A stretch of DNA of 64,000 nucleotides from Sipunculus nudus (lineage: Eukaryota > Annelida > Sipuncula > Golfingiida > Sipunculidae). The notes under the pieces were generated by a model. It had not been told where the DNA came from, did no database searches, and saw only the letters and a program-made list of their open reading frames with translations. The position numbers and the translations under genes are program-made. Below are positions 1 to 12,297 of the stretch, piece by piece; position 1 is the stretch's first letter, and each line of letters starts with the position of its first letter. The stretch spans positions 77,266,300 through 77,330,299 of the forward strand of contig CM049314.1 in NCBI GenBank assembly GCA_026874595.1, read 5' to 3'.

Positions 1-580
1 GAAGGGCCATTGAGAATACTTCATCATCACAGGGGTACAGCTATTTCCACTATACCTGCCTAAACTAAGGCGACAAGAAAAAATTATATTCAATTGTCTC
101 TTCCCAGTAGCATCTGTTACAAATGCATGTTTTGTGACTCTTGCGGCCCTAAAGGAAAATATAGCCCTCTTTAAATTACATCTCTTGACATGACTGTTAT
201 TTCTCTTTTTCTTAACTGATGACAAAGCCCAATTTTTCCCTTTTTCCCCCTTTCTTATTTATTTCTTTCTAATCGTCTGTCTCCGTGCCTAACGTGGTAC
301 AATACAGCGAAAGATATGTAGTATATAGCTATTATTTCGCTCTGTCGCCCGTTGTGTGTTTTATGTCCCCCTTGGGCTCACTATTTGTGTCTTCCTGTCT
401 GTAGACTCTATTTGTTTTCTTTATACGCTTTTCTAACGTAATTATTCTAATTTTAACGTCACTCTAATAACAGCCATTCTCCCTCTCTTTTTTAAGGTCT
501 TATCTCACTGTAACCTTTGAACATTTACATCGACGAAACCTTTTGTTTCTCTTTAGTTTCAGATATTTATATATTTAAAT
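1..580. other. AT-rich non-genic flank
   Basis: Pyrimidine-rich, AT-rich sequence without a supported reading frame, RNA gene or recognisable transposon end. It precedes the first recognisable block of the tandem array and may be its diverged edge, but no second copy was found by eye. Confidence 0.5.
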
Positions 581-599
581 TCAAAGACAATGTGAATTA

Positions 600-720
600 C
601 AAACTTAATGCTTTGTGAGAGATCACCTGAGTTCAATTTCATCTGTCACATGATGTTATTCATATAAGATATCTTTGGAGACAAGATTATGCTATCATGG
701 AGATATTTCGAATATTAGTA
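600..720. repeat. array block 1, copy A
   Basis: Contains 'GAGAGATC', 'TTCAATTTCATCTGTCACA' and 'GCTATCATGGAGA'. It matches blocks near 7,950-8,060 and 14,990-15,070. It is followed further on (1,140-1,470) by a second stretch with 'CAAGTGTTCTGACCGAAA', also present near 8,600 ('CAAGTGTTCTGACGAAAT'). Confidence 0.65.
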
Positions 721-1830
721 ATGTTTGATATATAAATAAATCTACTTTAAAGCAAAATAGATATTTTGAGATTCATAACAAGTTAAGAACAATATACCGA
801 CAACCGACAACCATCATTAGATCATTGCATAAAAAATATATCATTTAAAGTACTTTTAACAGAAAAATTGATTGTTTAAAAAACAACGCAAGAAAAAATT
901 TTATAACGTGTTAGAATACCTGCATGGATCAGGTTACATCAACCGTTAAAGAGATATAGATTTGGTGATATCTTAAGAGTCACAATATTTTTACGCTTTT
1001 TAAAAAAAACATCTTATAATCCATAGATACTTGAATAGACAAAACAAGTAAATATTAGGTCAGGAAGCGTTCTTCATGCGTTTTAACCGCTATTATTATG
1101 GTTATTATCTTCATAATGTAAAGTCTGTGACCGCTCCACTTTCATTAACATTGATTCAGCGAGCCTCTCTCGTGTCTATTTTCATGAATAATGAACAAGC
1201 TGCAAGTGTTCTGACCGAAATTCCAACGAAATACAAATCAAATCCAACTAAGAAAATATTACACTGTTCATACGCCGTCTGATCTGGGAAACACAATCCA
1301 GGAGCGAAACGGGTTTACATGGTTTTATTTGACTGGACAAAACCGACATGCCTTCCCGGCAATGCCAAACGTTTGGATAAGAACCCGCAAGAGAAGTGCC
1401 CCGGGCACCCGGAGAACAAATGAGGTAAAAGCATTTGAGTGGTTCAATTGTCTTGTTTATTTTTCATGAAATAGACACAAGTACGGCTCGGTAAACTCAA
1501 GCTTTATGACACTGTAATGACATATCCTTGAAAGTTGAACGTTTCTTTGAAGAAATATCTAAACCATGATGACAACACCAAAGTTCACATGGTTTACACA
1601 TGGATTCATGTTGATAATATAGTTTTAAGAAACAAGGGCTTGGTTCTAGGTTTTAATTATAGCTGTGTCATGAACAGGTGGCAATAGATTATTTTCCGTT
1701 TTTTTATTAAGTGATTAAGTTTTTGCATTGGCTTCTTCCAATTAATCGCGGTTTGTCAATATACTGACAAGTGGGCATGCATTGGCTAGTGATAGAAGAG
1801 GGGAGGGAATATACAAGGCAAATCTAGTGT

Positions 1831-1833
<3 letters not shown>

Positions 1834-1885
<52 letters not shown>
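1834..1885. repeat. (TA)n microsatellite
   Basis: Uninterrupted alternating TA. It produces a spurious Tyr-Ile reading frame. Confidence 0.98.
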
Positions 1886-1887
<2 letters not shown>

Positions 1888-2248
1888 TACACATAAGTGG
1901 TATATGGAAACCAAATATTAATATTGCCTGTACAGCTCTGCTTAGATACCCACAAATCTTACAATCTATTACTACTTAAGTCCATTAGCTCTTTCACACG
2001 AATAGCTACAAATTGTTCAAGTTCCAATGATTAAGGCAAAAGCCATATGAGTAAACTTGATCGAAGGCCACATGCCAATATTTTTTTATGCAATGATAAA
2101 GAATTTGAAACAGCAGTTTGTCAGAAGACTATTACAGAAACCAGTTTGATATGGGCTTATTGGCCACAGAATCAACCTCTGCTTTTTATAACTTTACCAA
2201 AAAACATTTAACCCGACCTATTCGAATAATTTATATATATATACACTT

Positions 2249-2929
2249 CTGACCACAATATCATAACACAAGTGTCCGCTCTCACATATTCCTGTCTGTT
2301 AATGAGAGCCACCCTACCGTGACTGAGTTGTTTGACAAGTATAGCCAGCGTCGTACTATGCACAATAGTAAGGCATGTGTTCCAACCTGCAAGTATGTTT
2401 GGGAATCAGTTGTGCGAGCCTGATCTTAATCAGGGTGTTTGTCATTTAATTAACGAATGACAATCAGCGAGTCCCGATGATTATGTAGACAGAAAAACGT
2501 GAGGCAAACTGTGGATCTTTAAACGTTCTTTAATGTCCTTGTGAACACGTACATCAAACGAAACCAGTGCGGCAAACATCGCACAATTTACTCATACATG
2601 AATAATTATGAATGAAAAATAAACGTTAAAATTGTACAAATATTATGGATATACAATCTGTAATTTAATAACAAACACTGTATTTTTATATATTGTTGGT
2701 AATTGTTATAAATAGGGTTGACGTGATTGTAAATATTTCATTTTTTTATTGATAACAGTAAATATACTAATACTCTGTATATACGTTTTTTATTGATTAT
2801 AATAAAGATTTGAACTTGGTTTCGTGAAACATTTTAACCCCCCTATCCGGGTGTCCTGTATAACGGCCACCCCTGTATTAAGGCCACTTTAATCCAGTCC
2901 CGATGGTGACCGTAATACAGGCGTTCTAC

Positions 2930-2931
<2 letters not shown>
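2249..2931 (+). mobile_element. non-autonomous pogo/Tigger-like element, 5' truncated
   Basis: Homologous to the larger element at 41.8-43.9 kb. It shares 'CAAGTGTCCGCTCTCACATA', 'GACTGAGTTGTTTGACA', 'CAGGGTGTTTGTCATTTAAT', 'CAGTGCGGCAAACATCGCAC' and the terminal 'GACCGTAATACAGGCGTTCT'. The right end (…TTCTACGG) abuts TA. The left inverted terminus is missing and an AT-rich stretch lies where it should be. No transposase reading frame remains: the coding position is replaced by AT-rich sequence (2,620-2,810). It is probably a deletion derivative mobilised by a transposase made elsewhere. Confidence 0.8.

Positions 2932-3006
<75 letters not shown>
2932..3006. repeat. (TA)n microsatellite next to the pogo-like right end
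   Basis: Pure TA array starting exactly at the TA that should be the target-site duplication of the adjacent pogo-like element. Confidence 0.97.
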
Positions 3007-3009
<3 letters not shown>

Positions 3010-3609
3010 CCTGTAGAGACTTTCCAAAAGACTTTGATAGATACTAAGAGATATAGAGATTTATGTTATATGTCACATTTTTTGTGCACTGACCTTTTTA
3101 CATTCGGAACAGTCAAATTTGTAATTTATGATTCATTTGGAATTAAATTGGAAGTTTCATACAAGAATGTTCCTGTAGATGTAACGTACGGGATCCAGGT
3201 AGGTCGTCCGTTTATCTCTCCGTCTTAAACCTTCCTAGTTGAAGCCTATTCAACTGCAGGATTTATTTTTTAACTTTGTTCAGGTTTAAAGTTATGTTAT
3301 TGTTTTTTAGTAAAACCCAATAAAAGTCTGGAATACCGGAAACATGTGAATCACTCACTTCTATGGCAACATGGCTTTATATAAAAAAAATGTTGGTAAA
3401 GTTTGTGTAACAGTTTAACATCATCGACGATGCGAGTCGCTTCTGACTGATACGTTACCTTTCCTATTTTATTTATCAAACCTATGATTTCGAAGTAAAA
3501 AAAATACGAATACATTGGTATTGGTAAATGACCGGAGAGCATAATGTATATAATAGTTTATACTAATTATTTTGAGGACTTGTGAAATTATTTTAATATG
3601 ACAATGATA

Positions 3610-3657
<48 letters not shown>

Positions 3658-4810
3658 GTGTTTATGATTCCTGACCCAACAAAATGAAATGAAATTTAGA
3701 AAGATAGTATTTCATATCAATACTAGTTTATCTGTAAGACTTCAGAAAAAAATATCAGTGGTAAAATGTCAGACGCCGTAGCTTTTTTTATTCCTAACAA
3801 CAGATAAACCATCCTAATACCATTGAATTGTTACAATTATGTTTTTATAGACCTTGATTCATCGAGCCGCTTTGGCGTCTATTTCAATAAATAAAATTTA
3901 AAAATAAACTGACCATCACCTACTAATCCTTCTTTTATTATTCATTCTCTTACTTGGACAAGTATGATATAGTCAGGATTCAAAGTAATAAAATGTCCAT
4001 AAACCTTCCAGGCCCATTCCAGGTACGTTCATTGGCAGACAGCGTAAATATATATCCTGTCTCTTTTAAAAGTGAGCTGACTGACTGACGATGTATTAAG
4101 CCCTCCGAGCGTTCAAGTTAACATTGTCCTGTTGTCTGGTCCCTCCCTAGGTGTAACATTATGATTGGAGTCGTACACGCACATGTCACCAAGCCAAGCA
4201 GAGAGCCACCAGCATGCCCAAGGAGCAAGTAGCAGCTGAATACGAGGAGACCGGAAAGCAACAGCATCCACAAATACAACGCAGAGACTAGTACATCCGT
4301 TAACAGGCACAACAGCCCAGACCACACCCACCAAGAACCCCGCGCTCGGACTTCGCTTTTATCGTCATCAACCATAAAGGTGACCTAAACTTCATGTTAA
4401 ACGCCATTCCAATATAAAACACCATCAGTTTTCCATTACGGAGGCCAGGCATACAGGGGTTGATGAGTTAATAAAATTATTCCTTGTGTCAAAATAAAAT
4501 GGGGTTCAGAATTTTTACTTGGATTTCATTTTGATGTCTGTTATTATTATTCTGCCCATATTTGCACTAGATCTTCATTTAGGCGGATTGTGAAACATGT
4601 ATTGTCCTTTGGTTTGAATACCAGTTTTAGATGAAGATTATTCACCTGGTATTGGTTTTGACATTTAACATAATTTTAAAGCTTTGAACTCCATAACTAA
4701 TTTGCAGTCCCTAGTGAATCCCGACAACTGCCAGCATTCACCTATTTCTTTTGGACTTTTTTCACTGAACAACCGAAGTCCAAGCGGGCTGTCTCACAGG
4801 CCACATGGAC
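3010..4810. other. non-genic stretch of the first array
   Basis: Contains a (TA)n tract at 3,612-3,655. A GC-richer patch at about 4,110-4,380 is open for 70-85 codons in two minus-strand frames but has no recognisable domain. No transposon end or RNA gene was seen. Confidence 0.45.
3612..3655. repeat. (TA)n microsatellite
   Basis: Alternating AT run of about 44 bases. Confidence 0.97.
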
Positions 4811-4819
4811 GATTTTTAC

Positions 4820-4882
4820 CTTTTTTCCCTCCCATCTCTTAGGTGTTTTAATATCTCCAATACTAGACGTAGCAGATGATAT
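4820..4882 (-). other. candidate small exon (array copy A)
   Basis: On the minus strand a pyrimidine-rich tract ending 'AGTCCTAACCAG' is followed by 63 nt and then 'AAG|GTAAAA'. The equivalent block at 19,423-19,461 keeps the same acceptor-like context ('TTTCCCAACCAG') and a donor 'CAG|GTAGAA', enclosing 39 nt. Both lengths are multiples of three. No domain is recognisable and there is no transcript evidence. It may be a relic of a duplicated gene or chance conservation. Confidence 0.25.
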
Positions 4883-5267
4883 CTGGTTAGGACTGAGACA
4901 GGTATTCTACCAAGACGTCACCTTCCACCTTCTATATACTAGCACATCTTCTCTCCCAAATAGATGACTCAGAGCTTTTTTCTATGCAACACGCTTTTCT
5001 TTTTGTACTAACGAACTTAAGTAATCGACATTCAAAATTAACATCTTGGGCTATGTTGTCTTTTATCAGGACAATCTGGATCATACGAATATATGAAGAC
5101 AAATATATTGAAGCTATGCTTAATTTTAGTTAAAAATGACTAAAGCAAAGGAACTAATATCATTTACGAACTCACTTGTATCAAGCAGAAAAAAGAGGTA
5201 AGATAGCTATATGTTGTAACATGGGGAGCTTTATATATCATGCTCTTACATAATAAAAGCAACATAC

Positions 5268-5413
5268 TCTGAATACAGAAGTCCTGAAACTGGAGCAGAT
5301 CTTTATCTGAGTACCAGTGACACATGGCCTTGTTAACTTTACACCATGCCGTCATGTCTGTCCCGTTCTTGAGAGTATTGTCGTCGCATTGTAAGAATGT
5401 CCTGGAATTGTCG
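5268..5413 (-). CDS. candidate Cys-rich exon of a tandemly duplicated gene (array copy A)
   Basis: On the minus strand 'CTGACTATTTCTTAG' is a good splice acceptor. The following 146 nt are open in one frame and end at a donor-like 'CAGA|GTATGT'. The encoded segment is rich in Cys and Trp, with motifs 'LQCDDNTLKNG', 'TAWCKVNKAMCHWYS' and 'FQDFCIQ', which suggests a secreted or extracellular disulfide-bonded domain. I do not recognise the family. Homologous blocks at 13,715-13,815 and 19,743-19,891 keep parts of the DNA sequence, and 19.8 kb keeps the splice-like borders, but both have in-frame stops. Seen: open frame, splice-like borders, homologous broken copies. Inferred: a decaying duplicated gene on the minus strand. 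Confidence 0.4.
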
Positions 5414-5814
5414 CTAAGAAATAGTCAGAAACCAGAGTCTTTTATGTAATTAAAAACATCCTGTAACATGCAGACAAGGAACAATTGGTGAAAAATAAAA
5501 GGAACTGATTCTCATTTAGTACAGCATAAACATGTACCATTTCACATTAACACTGATACTTGCTGGAGCAGGTTATTTCATTGTACCTAAAAGTCCACAC
5601 AAGAAAGAGAACGACTATCTGATTAAAATAAAATGTAACGTGACGTAAAACGGTAAATACACTTAGGTATGACTGGCTTCTGACATTCGAGATCGCACCA
5701 TAAAAACAGGTAATAAAATAAGAACCAAGAGACCCTTTTGTCGAGAAAATCGCCCATGTACATTAATATAAATAAAATTTCTATTTGCTTTTCGTTTGCC
5801 TTTTTTAATTTTAT

Positions 5815-5930
5815 TTCTGTGCGTACTTTGGGATATTCTGCGTTTACCAATTTGTTTTAATTAATTATATATCTATGCGTGAAGGTAGCAATATTAATTA
5901 AGTCCAGAAGCTCTATTTTAAATTAGACAT
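5815..5930. repeat. array block shared with 11,135-11,250
   Basis: Shares 'ACTT-GGGATATT-TGC', 'TTACCAAT' and 'GAAGC' spacing with the copy at 11.14 kb. On the minus strand both copies can be read as 'VNA(E/K)YP(K/E)V', but the frames diverge beyond that. Confidence 0.5.
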
Positions 5931-6079
5931 CTCTAATGATAACATCATGTGTTTGCTTAAATAATTATGTTTAGGCTAAACCAATCTTACTATATTCCTT
6001 GCCTCTGCAATAAAAGTATTTGACAAAGGTAAAACAAGTGACCCATGGGTCATGACACTCAGCTGACTTGAACAGTCTG

Positions 6080-7260
6080 AAACGTTAAAGTTTTAAAGTG
6101 CTCAGAACACACACAAACAAGCGTAAATTGCACAATATAGGTCACAGTAACCTAAAGTATTGTGTTATCTGTCACTGAACAATACCCTGCGCTGTTAAGT
6201 AAGATGTTTATAGTTCATGAGCCTTTTCACGCGCTTTGAAATAAGTCTGAAATAATTTGGCATCAGTGCCAGACCTCTTATAGTAATCAGCGGTTTCTAT
6301 GGCTTGATAAAGACTCGGCTAACAACGAATGGTGCGAATAATACAAGGTTCAAAGGAACCATATGATAAAAACAAGAAAGTTTATGAAAAGCAATAATGG
6401 TTAGAAAATTGTGTGCAATGAGCCGCTGTGGAATCAGAGTGGGAGGGCTTGGGAGGTTGTATACTGTACCACGGCGACCAAGTAATTGGCGTGTTTCCAC
6501 CTTACCAAGAGGGTATAGTTGTAAAGAACGATGAAGCTTGAAGAAACCCCTCCCGCATACGGGGTTACCGTAGTTCGTCTAAAGCCAATTTACTGCCTTA
6601 ATTGACCAATATTGGTCAAGTGGTTACAATATGCGCCTTGAAACAGCTGATGAGCCTTATTTCCTGAGAGCGAAATAAAAATACCAAAAAAGAAGAGATC
6701 AAAGGCTTACCAAATTTAAAAAAGGATCCTTGCAAATATAACTAAGATATTTTATCCAAAGTGTGAATTTCTTTCATCAACAGACAAAAATGTTAAATTT
6801 TGCAGTAGTTCCCTTATAGTTCTGAAGTTCTTTTTCCGGATGGTAACAATGTTATTTGTACATTTGATCCAAAATGTTTTTGTTTTATGGTTGAGAGCAG
6901 TTTATTTTTATTTTGTAGCCAACAACACTGAGCGCAGATCGATTTTCTAAATGCTAAAACGCATAAAAACAAGTATAACTGGCTAAATATAGGTTACAGT
7001 CACCTACTATTTGGTTTACAAGGAGACTTACCAAGAGATTACCTGGATCATAAGGAAACAGTTCCTAGGTCAAGCTGTACCATTTTCGCCTTTATTTAAA
7101 AAAAAAAATACAATCAGGAAAGGCGTACAAATTAAAAAAAATGTAGATGGCGCAAGACTTTCGAAGTGATAAAACAAAAAGAAAACGTGCGTAACTCGCA
7201 CAATATAGGTCACAGTAAATTACATTTCGGTTTGCTAGGGGATTTATTGAGGACCTACCT
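6080..7260. repeat. dispersed 'AGGTCACAGTAACCT' repeats
   Basis: Similar short units occur at about 6,110-6,180, 6,965-7,030 and 7,185-7,250. Each has a TATAGGT(C/T)ACAGT-type imperfect palindrome followed by a 'CATTT/TATTTGGTTT' segment. A related unit is near 14,735. Confidence 0.55.
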
Positions 7261-7379
7261 TTATGTTAAATAAACGGTGACGATCTACCTTTGTGAACAC
7301 ACGGACAGACGGGCGGACGACGGACAAAGCGTGATCACTATATCTCATGGACAGTTAAATTAAACAGATGCAGATGAAC

Positions 7380-7560
7380 TGCAGAAAATGATGAATAAAG
7401 CTACTATTCTGATTTAGAAGCAAAGAAAATACTAATAAAAAGGAAGAAAGTGAATGGAGTCAGTCATTTAAAACGATAAAATGTTATAATAAAGAAAGAA
7501 ACGCTGGAGGTTTAGGAAAACGGAGAGGGAAAGAAAAATAATTTAGTAAGATAAAGGCCC
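7380..7560. repeat. purine-rich array block
   Basis: A-rich and G-rich stretch containing 'GGAAGAAAGTGAATGGAGTC'. Similar blocks lie at 11,320-11,480, 14,530-14,690 and 20,590-20,660. It marks the junction before block 1 in copies B and C. Confidence 0.55.
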
Positions 7561-7914
7561 CTTCTTGAACTGTTTGTATTCAATAAAAATATTAAATATG
7601 AGTTTGTTATTAACTATATTTAGAAACATCTTGTTGTTATCGAAACGTTTATTGGAAGATGTATTTGTCATTTACCTTGACTTTTTATTAGTATGGTATG
7701 TTTTTTTCAGGAAAACAACTAAAATTCAAAACACTACATAACAACACAGCGCAATATATGCGAAAAAAACTCGAGACAAATTAATATAATTAGTTTCCGT
7801 AATATTATTTTTAAAAGAAATTCTGTAAATTAGCCGTATCTTTTATATACGCAGTTACTAACGTGAAGGCCTTGGTTTCTATTTTAGAGTAAATATGTAA
7901 AATCAAAGACAGGA

Positions 7915-8060
7915 AATTAATTACAAACGCAATAGTTTTCCTTCGTGAGAGATCTGCTGGAAGGTTCTAAGGACAGGTTCAATTTCATCTGTGAAAGGAT
8001 GTAATTTAAATAAGACCTTTCTAGGGACAAGAGAAAATGCTATCAGGGGAGACCTTTCTA
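7915..8060. repeat. array block 1, copy B
   Basis: Contains 'GAGAGATC', 'TTCAATTTCATCTGTGAAA' and 'GCTATCAGGGGAGAC'. It matches copies A (0.6 kb) and C (15.0 kb). Confidence 0.65.
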
Positions 8061-8884
8061 GCAGAATAAATGTCTGATATGAGATGCTTCCGGTCCACAG
8101 GACAGGATCTATTCAGTGTAAAAAGCTAGGTTGTTTTGTTTTTATTGTCCTCGGTTCCAATCACACTTACAACACAAGAATGAACATACATAAAGCAGAA
8201 CAAACATTACGTTCAAAGTAAAACTTTAAAAAAAAGGTTATTTCTTCGGAATCGTTGATATTTATCATTTAATATATTGTCAGTTGTAAAACCAGTTGCT
8301 TAAAAAATCATTCAGAATAAATCGTTTAATTTTGCTAAAGAGAAGCATGGGATCCTGGTTATCGCGCACAGTAGATTTTTTTTTATGTTTCATGTGACTC
8401 TTGTTGTATACTAACCCTTACATAATGTATTGTCCCTGAAATATATTGGCTATTGAATAAACATAATTTAGTTTATATCATGTCATGAAGTTTTTCTTAT
8501 GCCTACTTAGAGATAAAGCGACTTCATACTTCATATCAAGTTTGCGGCAGCAATGCCTTCACGGAAAAGCGAGCCTCTCAGCCCACTTCTTCAGTAACAG
8601 GCCTGCAAGTGTTCTGACGAAATAACAACTGCTAATCGAAACCAAGGAACAAATCAGTACATATGTCACAGTCTATCTGATCATGAAAACACGCTCCAGA
8701 AAGGAAACAGTTCACAGGGCTTTATTTGATAGATTTGGATGCTTCTCGGTAGTGCGCCCCCAGGCGAGCCCCGGCACCTGTTGAACAAGTGTGCGCGAAT
8801 CATTTTAAGTTTTTTTTTATAGTGGTAACCACCTCATTTTTTTAACGCTGAATTATCTAATTCTGAAGCTAAGTATTTATATCT

Positions 8885-9200
8885 GCTGAGTTCAGTTTCG
8901 GTTTGGGACTACGTGATAGGGCGATAGCGCTCTCTTTCTTTTTATTTGTATATCCTGGTGTCACCCAGGCCCGTTGTCGACCGAACCTGCAGGTCATTGA
9001 TTAATCATCCAAATTGCTGTGTCGTAACACCAAGGAACGTCCAAACGACGCACTCGTTTGCGAGTGAAACACGGCTGAGGGGTACAGCTTACCCATATAG
9101 CGCTCAGCTCTAGCTAGGACCGACCATGAAATCTCACCGCTCCTCGGCGGAGATTTCAACTCACGACCACTCGGCATGATTCCGGGCGCCGCTTTTGATT
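8885..9200 (-). repeat. tRNA-derived SINE (family 1, copy 1)
   Basis: Homologous to 28,155-28,497 and in part to 34,025-34,165. The tRNA-like head reads on the minus strand from about 9,200 and has a B-box-like 'GAGTTGAAATCTCCG', followed by 'GCCGAGGAGCGGTGAGATTT' and a central part with 'TCGCAAACGAGTGCGTC'. It interrupts array block copy B. Confidence 0.65.
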
Positions 9201-9418
9201 GGTTTAATCACCCGTTTGGTTCAATTGTCTTGTTTTTATCCATGTAAAAGAAGCCAAGACCACTCGCTGAATAACATTGGTGAAAATGTGTAAATGTCAC
9301 CGACTTTAGATAATGTAGATCAGATAAATGGGAATACCGATGTGAGATATAAGCTGAGTTGGATTTGTCATAGAGATATATTATGATATTTAAGCAAGTC
9401 TCTTTGTAAAAAGACCAA

Positions 9419-9441
9419 CCCCCCCCCCCCCCAAAAAAAAA
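9419..9441. repeat. homopolymer C14-A9
   Basis: A run of C followed directly by a run of A. Confidence 0.95.
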
Positions 9442-9839
9442 CTAGGGACCATAGCGGTTCCCTAGCGGTTTTCACATTTATTCATTTTGGTGATTATATT
9501 TTAAAGAACCATGGCTCCGTTTTCGGTTTTATTACTTACTTTCATGAGCAGCTTGCATTATATAATTTTTCTAGATCTCTTTAACATGTTTGAAATTCCG
9601 TATTTGCTCCAATCCATAAATATTTACTTACTACTCACACGAAGAGAGAGATAATACTTTTTCAAAAAAAAAAAAAGGTAAAACTAATTAAAAACATTGA
9701 CATTACTAAAAATCGAAGAAGGATTTTCCATTAGGACAACTGACCTTCAAAAATAAACTTCTTCTTTCTCAGAAAAAAACAGACAATGAAGTAACATAAT
9801 TTTCTTTTGAAAAGAGTTCTTAATCACTATTAATTTTAG

Positions 9840-9935
9840 GATGGAATTCACAATTTTTTATTAGCCTGTGCAATGTAATATGACATCAGGTCATGTTTCA
9901 GATCAGGTGTCAGATGAAAAATTACTGGATTCAAG
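9840..9935. repeat. array block shared with 16,258-16,350
   Basis: Both copies contain 'GATG(G)AATTCA', 'GACATCAGGTC' and 'TTACTG(G/A)ATTC' in the same order. Confidence 0.6.
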
Positions 9936-10148
9936 CCATGCATAAATTATTTATATTGCTACACACCAAACAGGACCGGTTCTCTGTTGTAAGCATCTTT
10001 TTCATACTAAGCCAGCATGAAACCTTATGCGTATTAAATGTCAAAGCTTCCACACATGATATGACCAAATCCATGTTCAGAGAGACACCTCAGAAGTTCT
10101 TATTAATAAAAAATGACATTAAAAAAATTAAAAAACCTTTTTTTTAAT

Positions 10149-10170
10149 TTAAAAGGCGAACAAACGAAAG
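10149..10170 (+). promoter_or_regulatory. diverged counterpart of a TATA-like motif
   Basis: 'AAAAGGCGAACAAACGAAA' matches 'AAAAGGAGGCGAACAAACGG' at 17,180, where a canonical TATA box is present. Here the TATA has become TTTAAAA. A promoter role is inference from conservation of this short stretch only. Confidence 0.2.
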
Positions 10171-10499
10171 CTTTGATTAACGGAAGCTATAAACGCAATA
10201 TAACTTGTGTTGTGAACTCTCACGATCAGGCAACACAAACATAGTCATGCGTAATCAAATTGGAATTTTATCCACGATATTATATATGAAATAATAGTTT
10301 TGTCCTAAGCCGACCGATGCAGTTCGTCGTATTAGTTTAATTAACAACCCAAGAGTTATTGGGTTTTGTCTTAAACGTGTAATAAACGTAATATTTCAAA
10401 ATATATACGAGGAATACATATTAATTTGATGCTATTAATTCATTTTTTTTGTATTTCAATAAACACACGAGGTGGTTATTATATTTTAAATAAATACCG

Positions 10500-10630
10500 C
10501 TTGCTTAATAGGAGTCTTTGAAAGAACAAAAACTGGTCGTTTTGTTACAAATGTTTGTTATATTGGGGTTGTAAATTGTTGTGTAGGAATTATTTAAATT
10601 TATTATAAATATGGAGTCAGAGAAATAGTT
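10500..10630. repeat. array block shared with 17,578-17,700
   Basis: Both contain 'TTGCTTAATAG(G/A)AGTCTT', then 'ACTGGT', a GT-rich stretch and 'AAATATG' in the same order. Confidence 0.6.
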
Positions 10631-12149
10631 ATTATTTCAGATAAATATTTTGATGCTAAATGTTTAATAGATGGTTGAACATAACATTCTGGTACACATT
10701 ACAGAAAGTAGGTCGACATAGGTAGCACAGTCAGCCATATAACACACACGTCAGAGTAACGACCACCGTGAATTTAAACTTTTTTTCTGTAACACAAAAT
10801 GGTAACATCAAGCGACCAAATTTAAAATTTCGTAAAGCCAGCAGTTTCAGTTATTCTTCAGTTATTCAGTAAAAATCCCTTCAAAGATGAAATATTTACG
10901 AATGTTTAACAGATATGTGTTATTACATGCTCATATACATCTTTGGAAAATCGGAATCATTATAGGTGGCGCCACAAAACATATGTATGCATGTGTATAT
11001 ATGTAATGAAGTAATAAAAAGCGAGTAAAACTCTAGCTTTATATGTTTGGTAACGGAACGGTAGATGGAATTTACTCGTTAAATATTTCTGTGTATTTGT
11101 GTATTGATATGAGAGTATTAGATGTTTCTCTACAAACTTCGGGATATTTTGCATTAACCAATACGCTTTAGCTGTTCATATGTTTATGTGTTAAGGTAAT
11201 TAAAAATCAACGAAGTCGAGAAGCAACTTTTAAACCCCGGGCACAAAATAATTTTGCACAAGGACTTTAGTTTAAGTAAAACAGATACAAAAGAATCACT
11301 GATTGACTTATGTTGAAAAAAGTTACTCTCCTTTCCAGAAAAGAAGGAAGAAGGTACAATGAGTCACTCATGCAAAAAGAAAAAAATATCATCATTAAGG
11401 ATTAAAAAAACAAAGAAGTGAAACGAAAGAGGAAAGGGGAAGAAAATCAATTAAGTAGAATGAAAATTCCTTTTGATAACTGTTTGATTATTATGGGCTG
11501 TTGTTATAATACTAAAAAAATACTAATAATTAGTCACCTGTCGCTAATTCTTCTTATTTTGTTTTTATTTTCGTGTTATCAGCAGGAAGTTTAGCAACAA
11601 TAATCAAATCAACCACATACTCTTATTGTTCCACTTACAGGACGCCTGTTAGAGTTATATTTACTGTATTTTGTGTTGCAATATTCCAGTAGGCAAAATG
11701 CTTTTTAGTGTTTCACAATGTATTATCTTATTCAGCAATACATTTGAAATTCATGCTCGTGTTTTTTCCAGGACTGACAATGTAGTAATGTTCTAGTCTT
11801 AAATTTCAAAGATTAGATTTGTTCTTCATTTACCATCTCAGTAACTATGTTTCAGTACCGATGTGTATGCTATAAGCAGATTTTACCCTTTAATTTCCTG
11901 GTCGTTTAAACCTGCTTTTTTTCTAATATTCCACACGCTTTAAGGAAAATTAGGCCAAAAAGGTAAGGTTAAAAATGAATCATAGATATAACCGATGTCA
12001 GTCTCATCCGGCTCTATGCTTTGTTTTCTTTGAATAACAGATCCGTTCGCGTAGCCTTTCTCAGCTCCCTATGAATAAACAACCAAAGCAGCCGTTATAG
12101 TCACTAGAAGATTCTACAGTTCTATGTTTAGCTGCCGCTAATGATATGT

Positions 12150-12297
12150 ACCTATTCACTTCTGGGAGGAGAATGCGCAATCTCTCTTGTAAACAATTTG
12201 GCTTGGATTCTGAGTGTACATTGAAGTTAGGCAACCACGCGAATCTACAACCTTGTGGCTACAGACTTAGCCCCTAACTATTCCACTACCTATCTCC
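12150..12297 (-). repeat. possible tRNA-derived SINE head
   Basis: On the minus strand 'TAGTGGAATAG' matches the RNA polymerase III A-box consensus TRGYNNARNNG. It is followed about 45 bases later by a weak B-box-like 'GGTTGTAGATTCG'. The rest of the element was not delimited. Confidence 0.4.

Noticed and set aside
4113-4375. 85- and 73-codon minus-strand frames that look membrane-like
   Set aside because: Hydrophobicity comes from a GC-rich patch open in two frames at once. No splice borders, start context or conserved counterpart in other array copies was seen.
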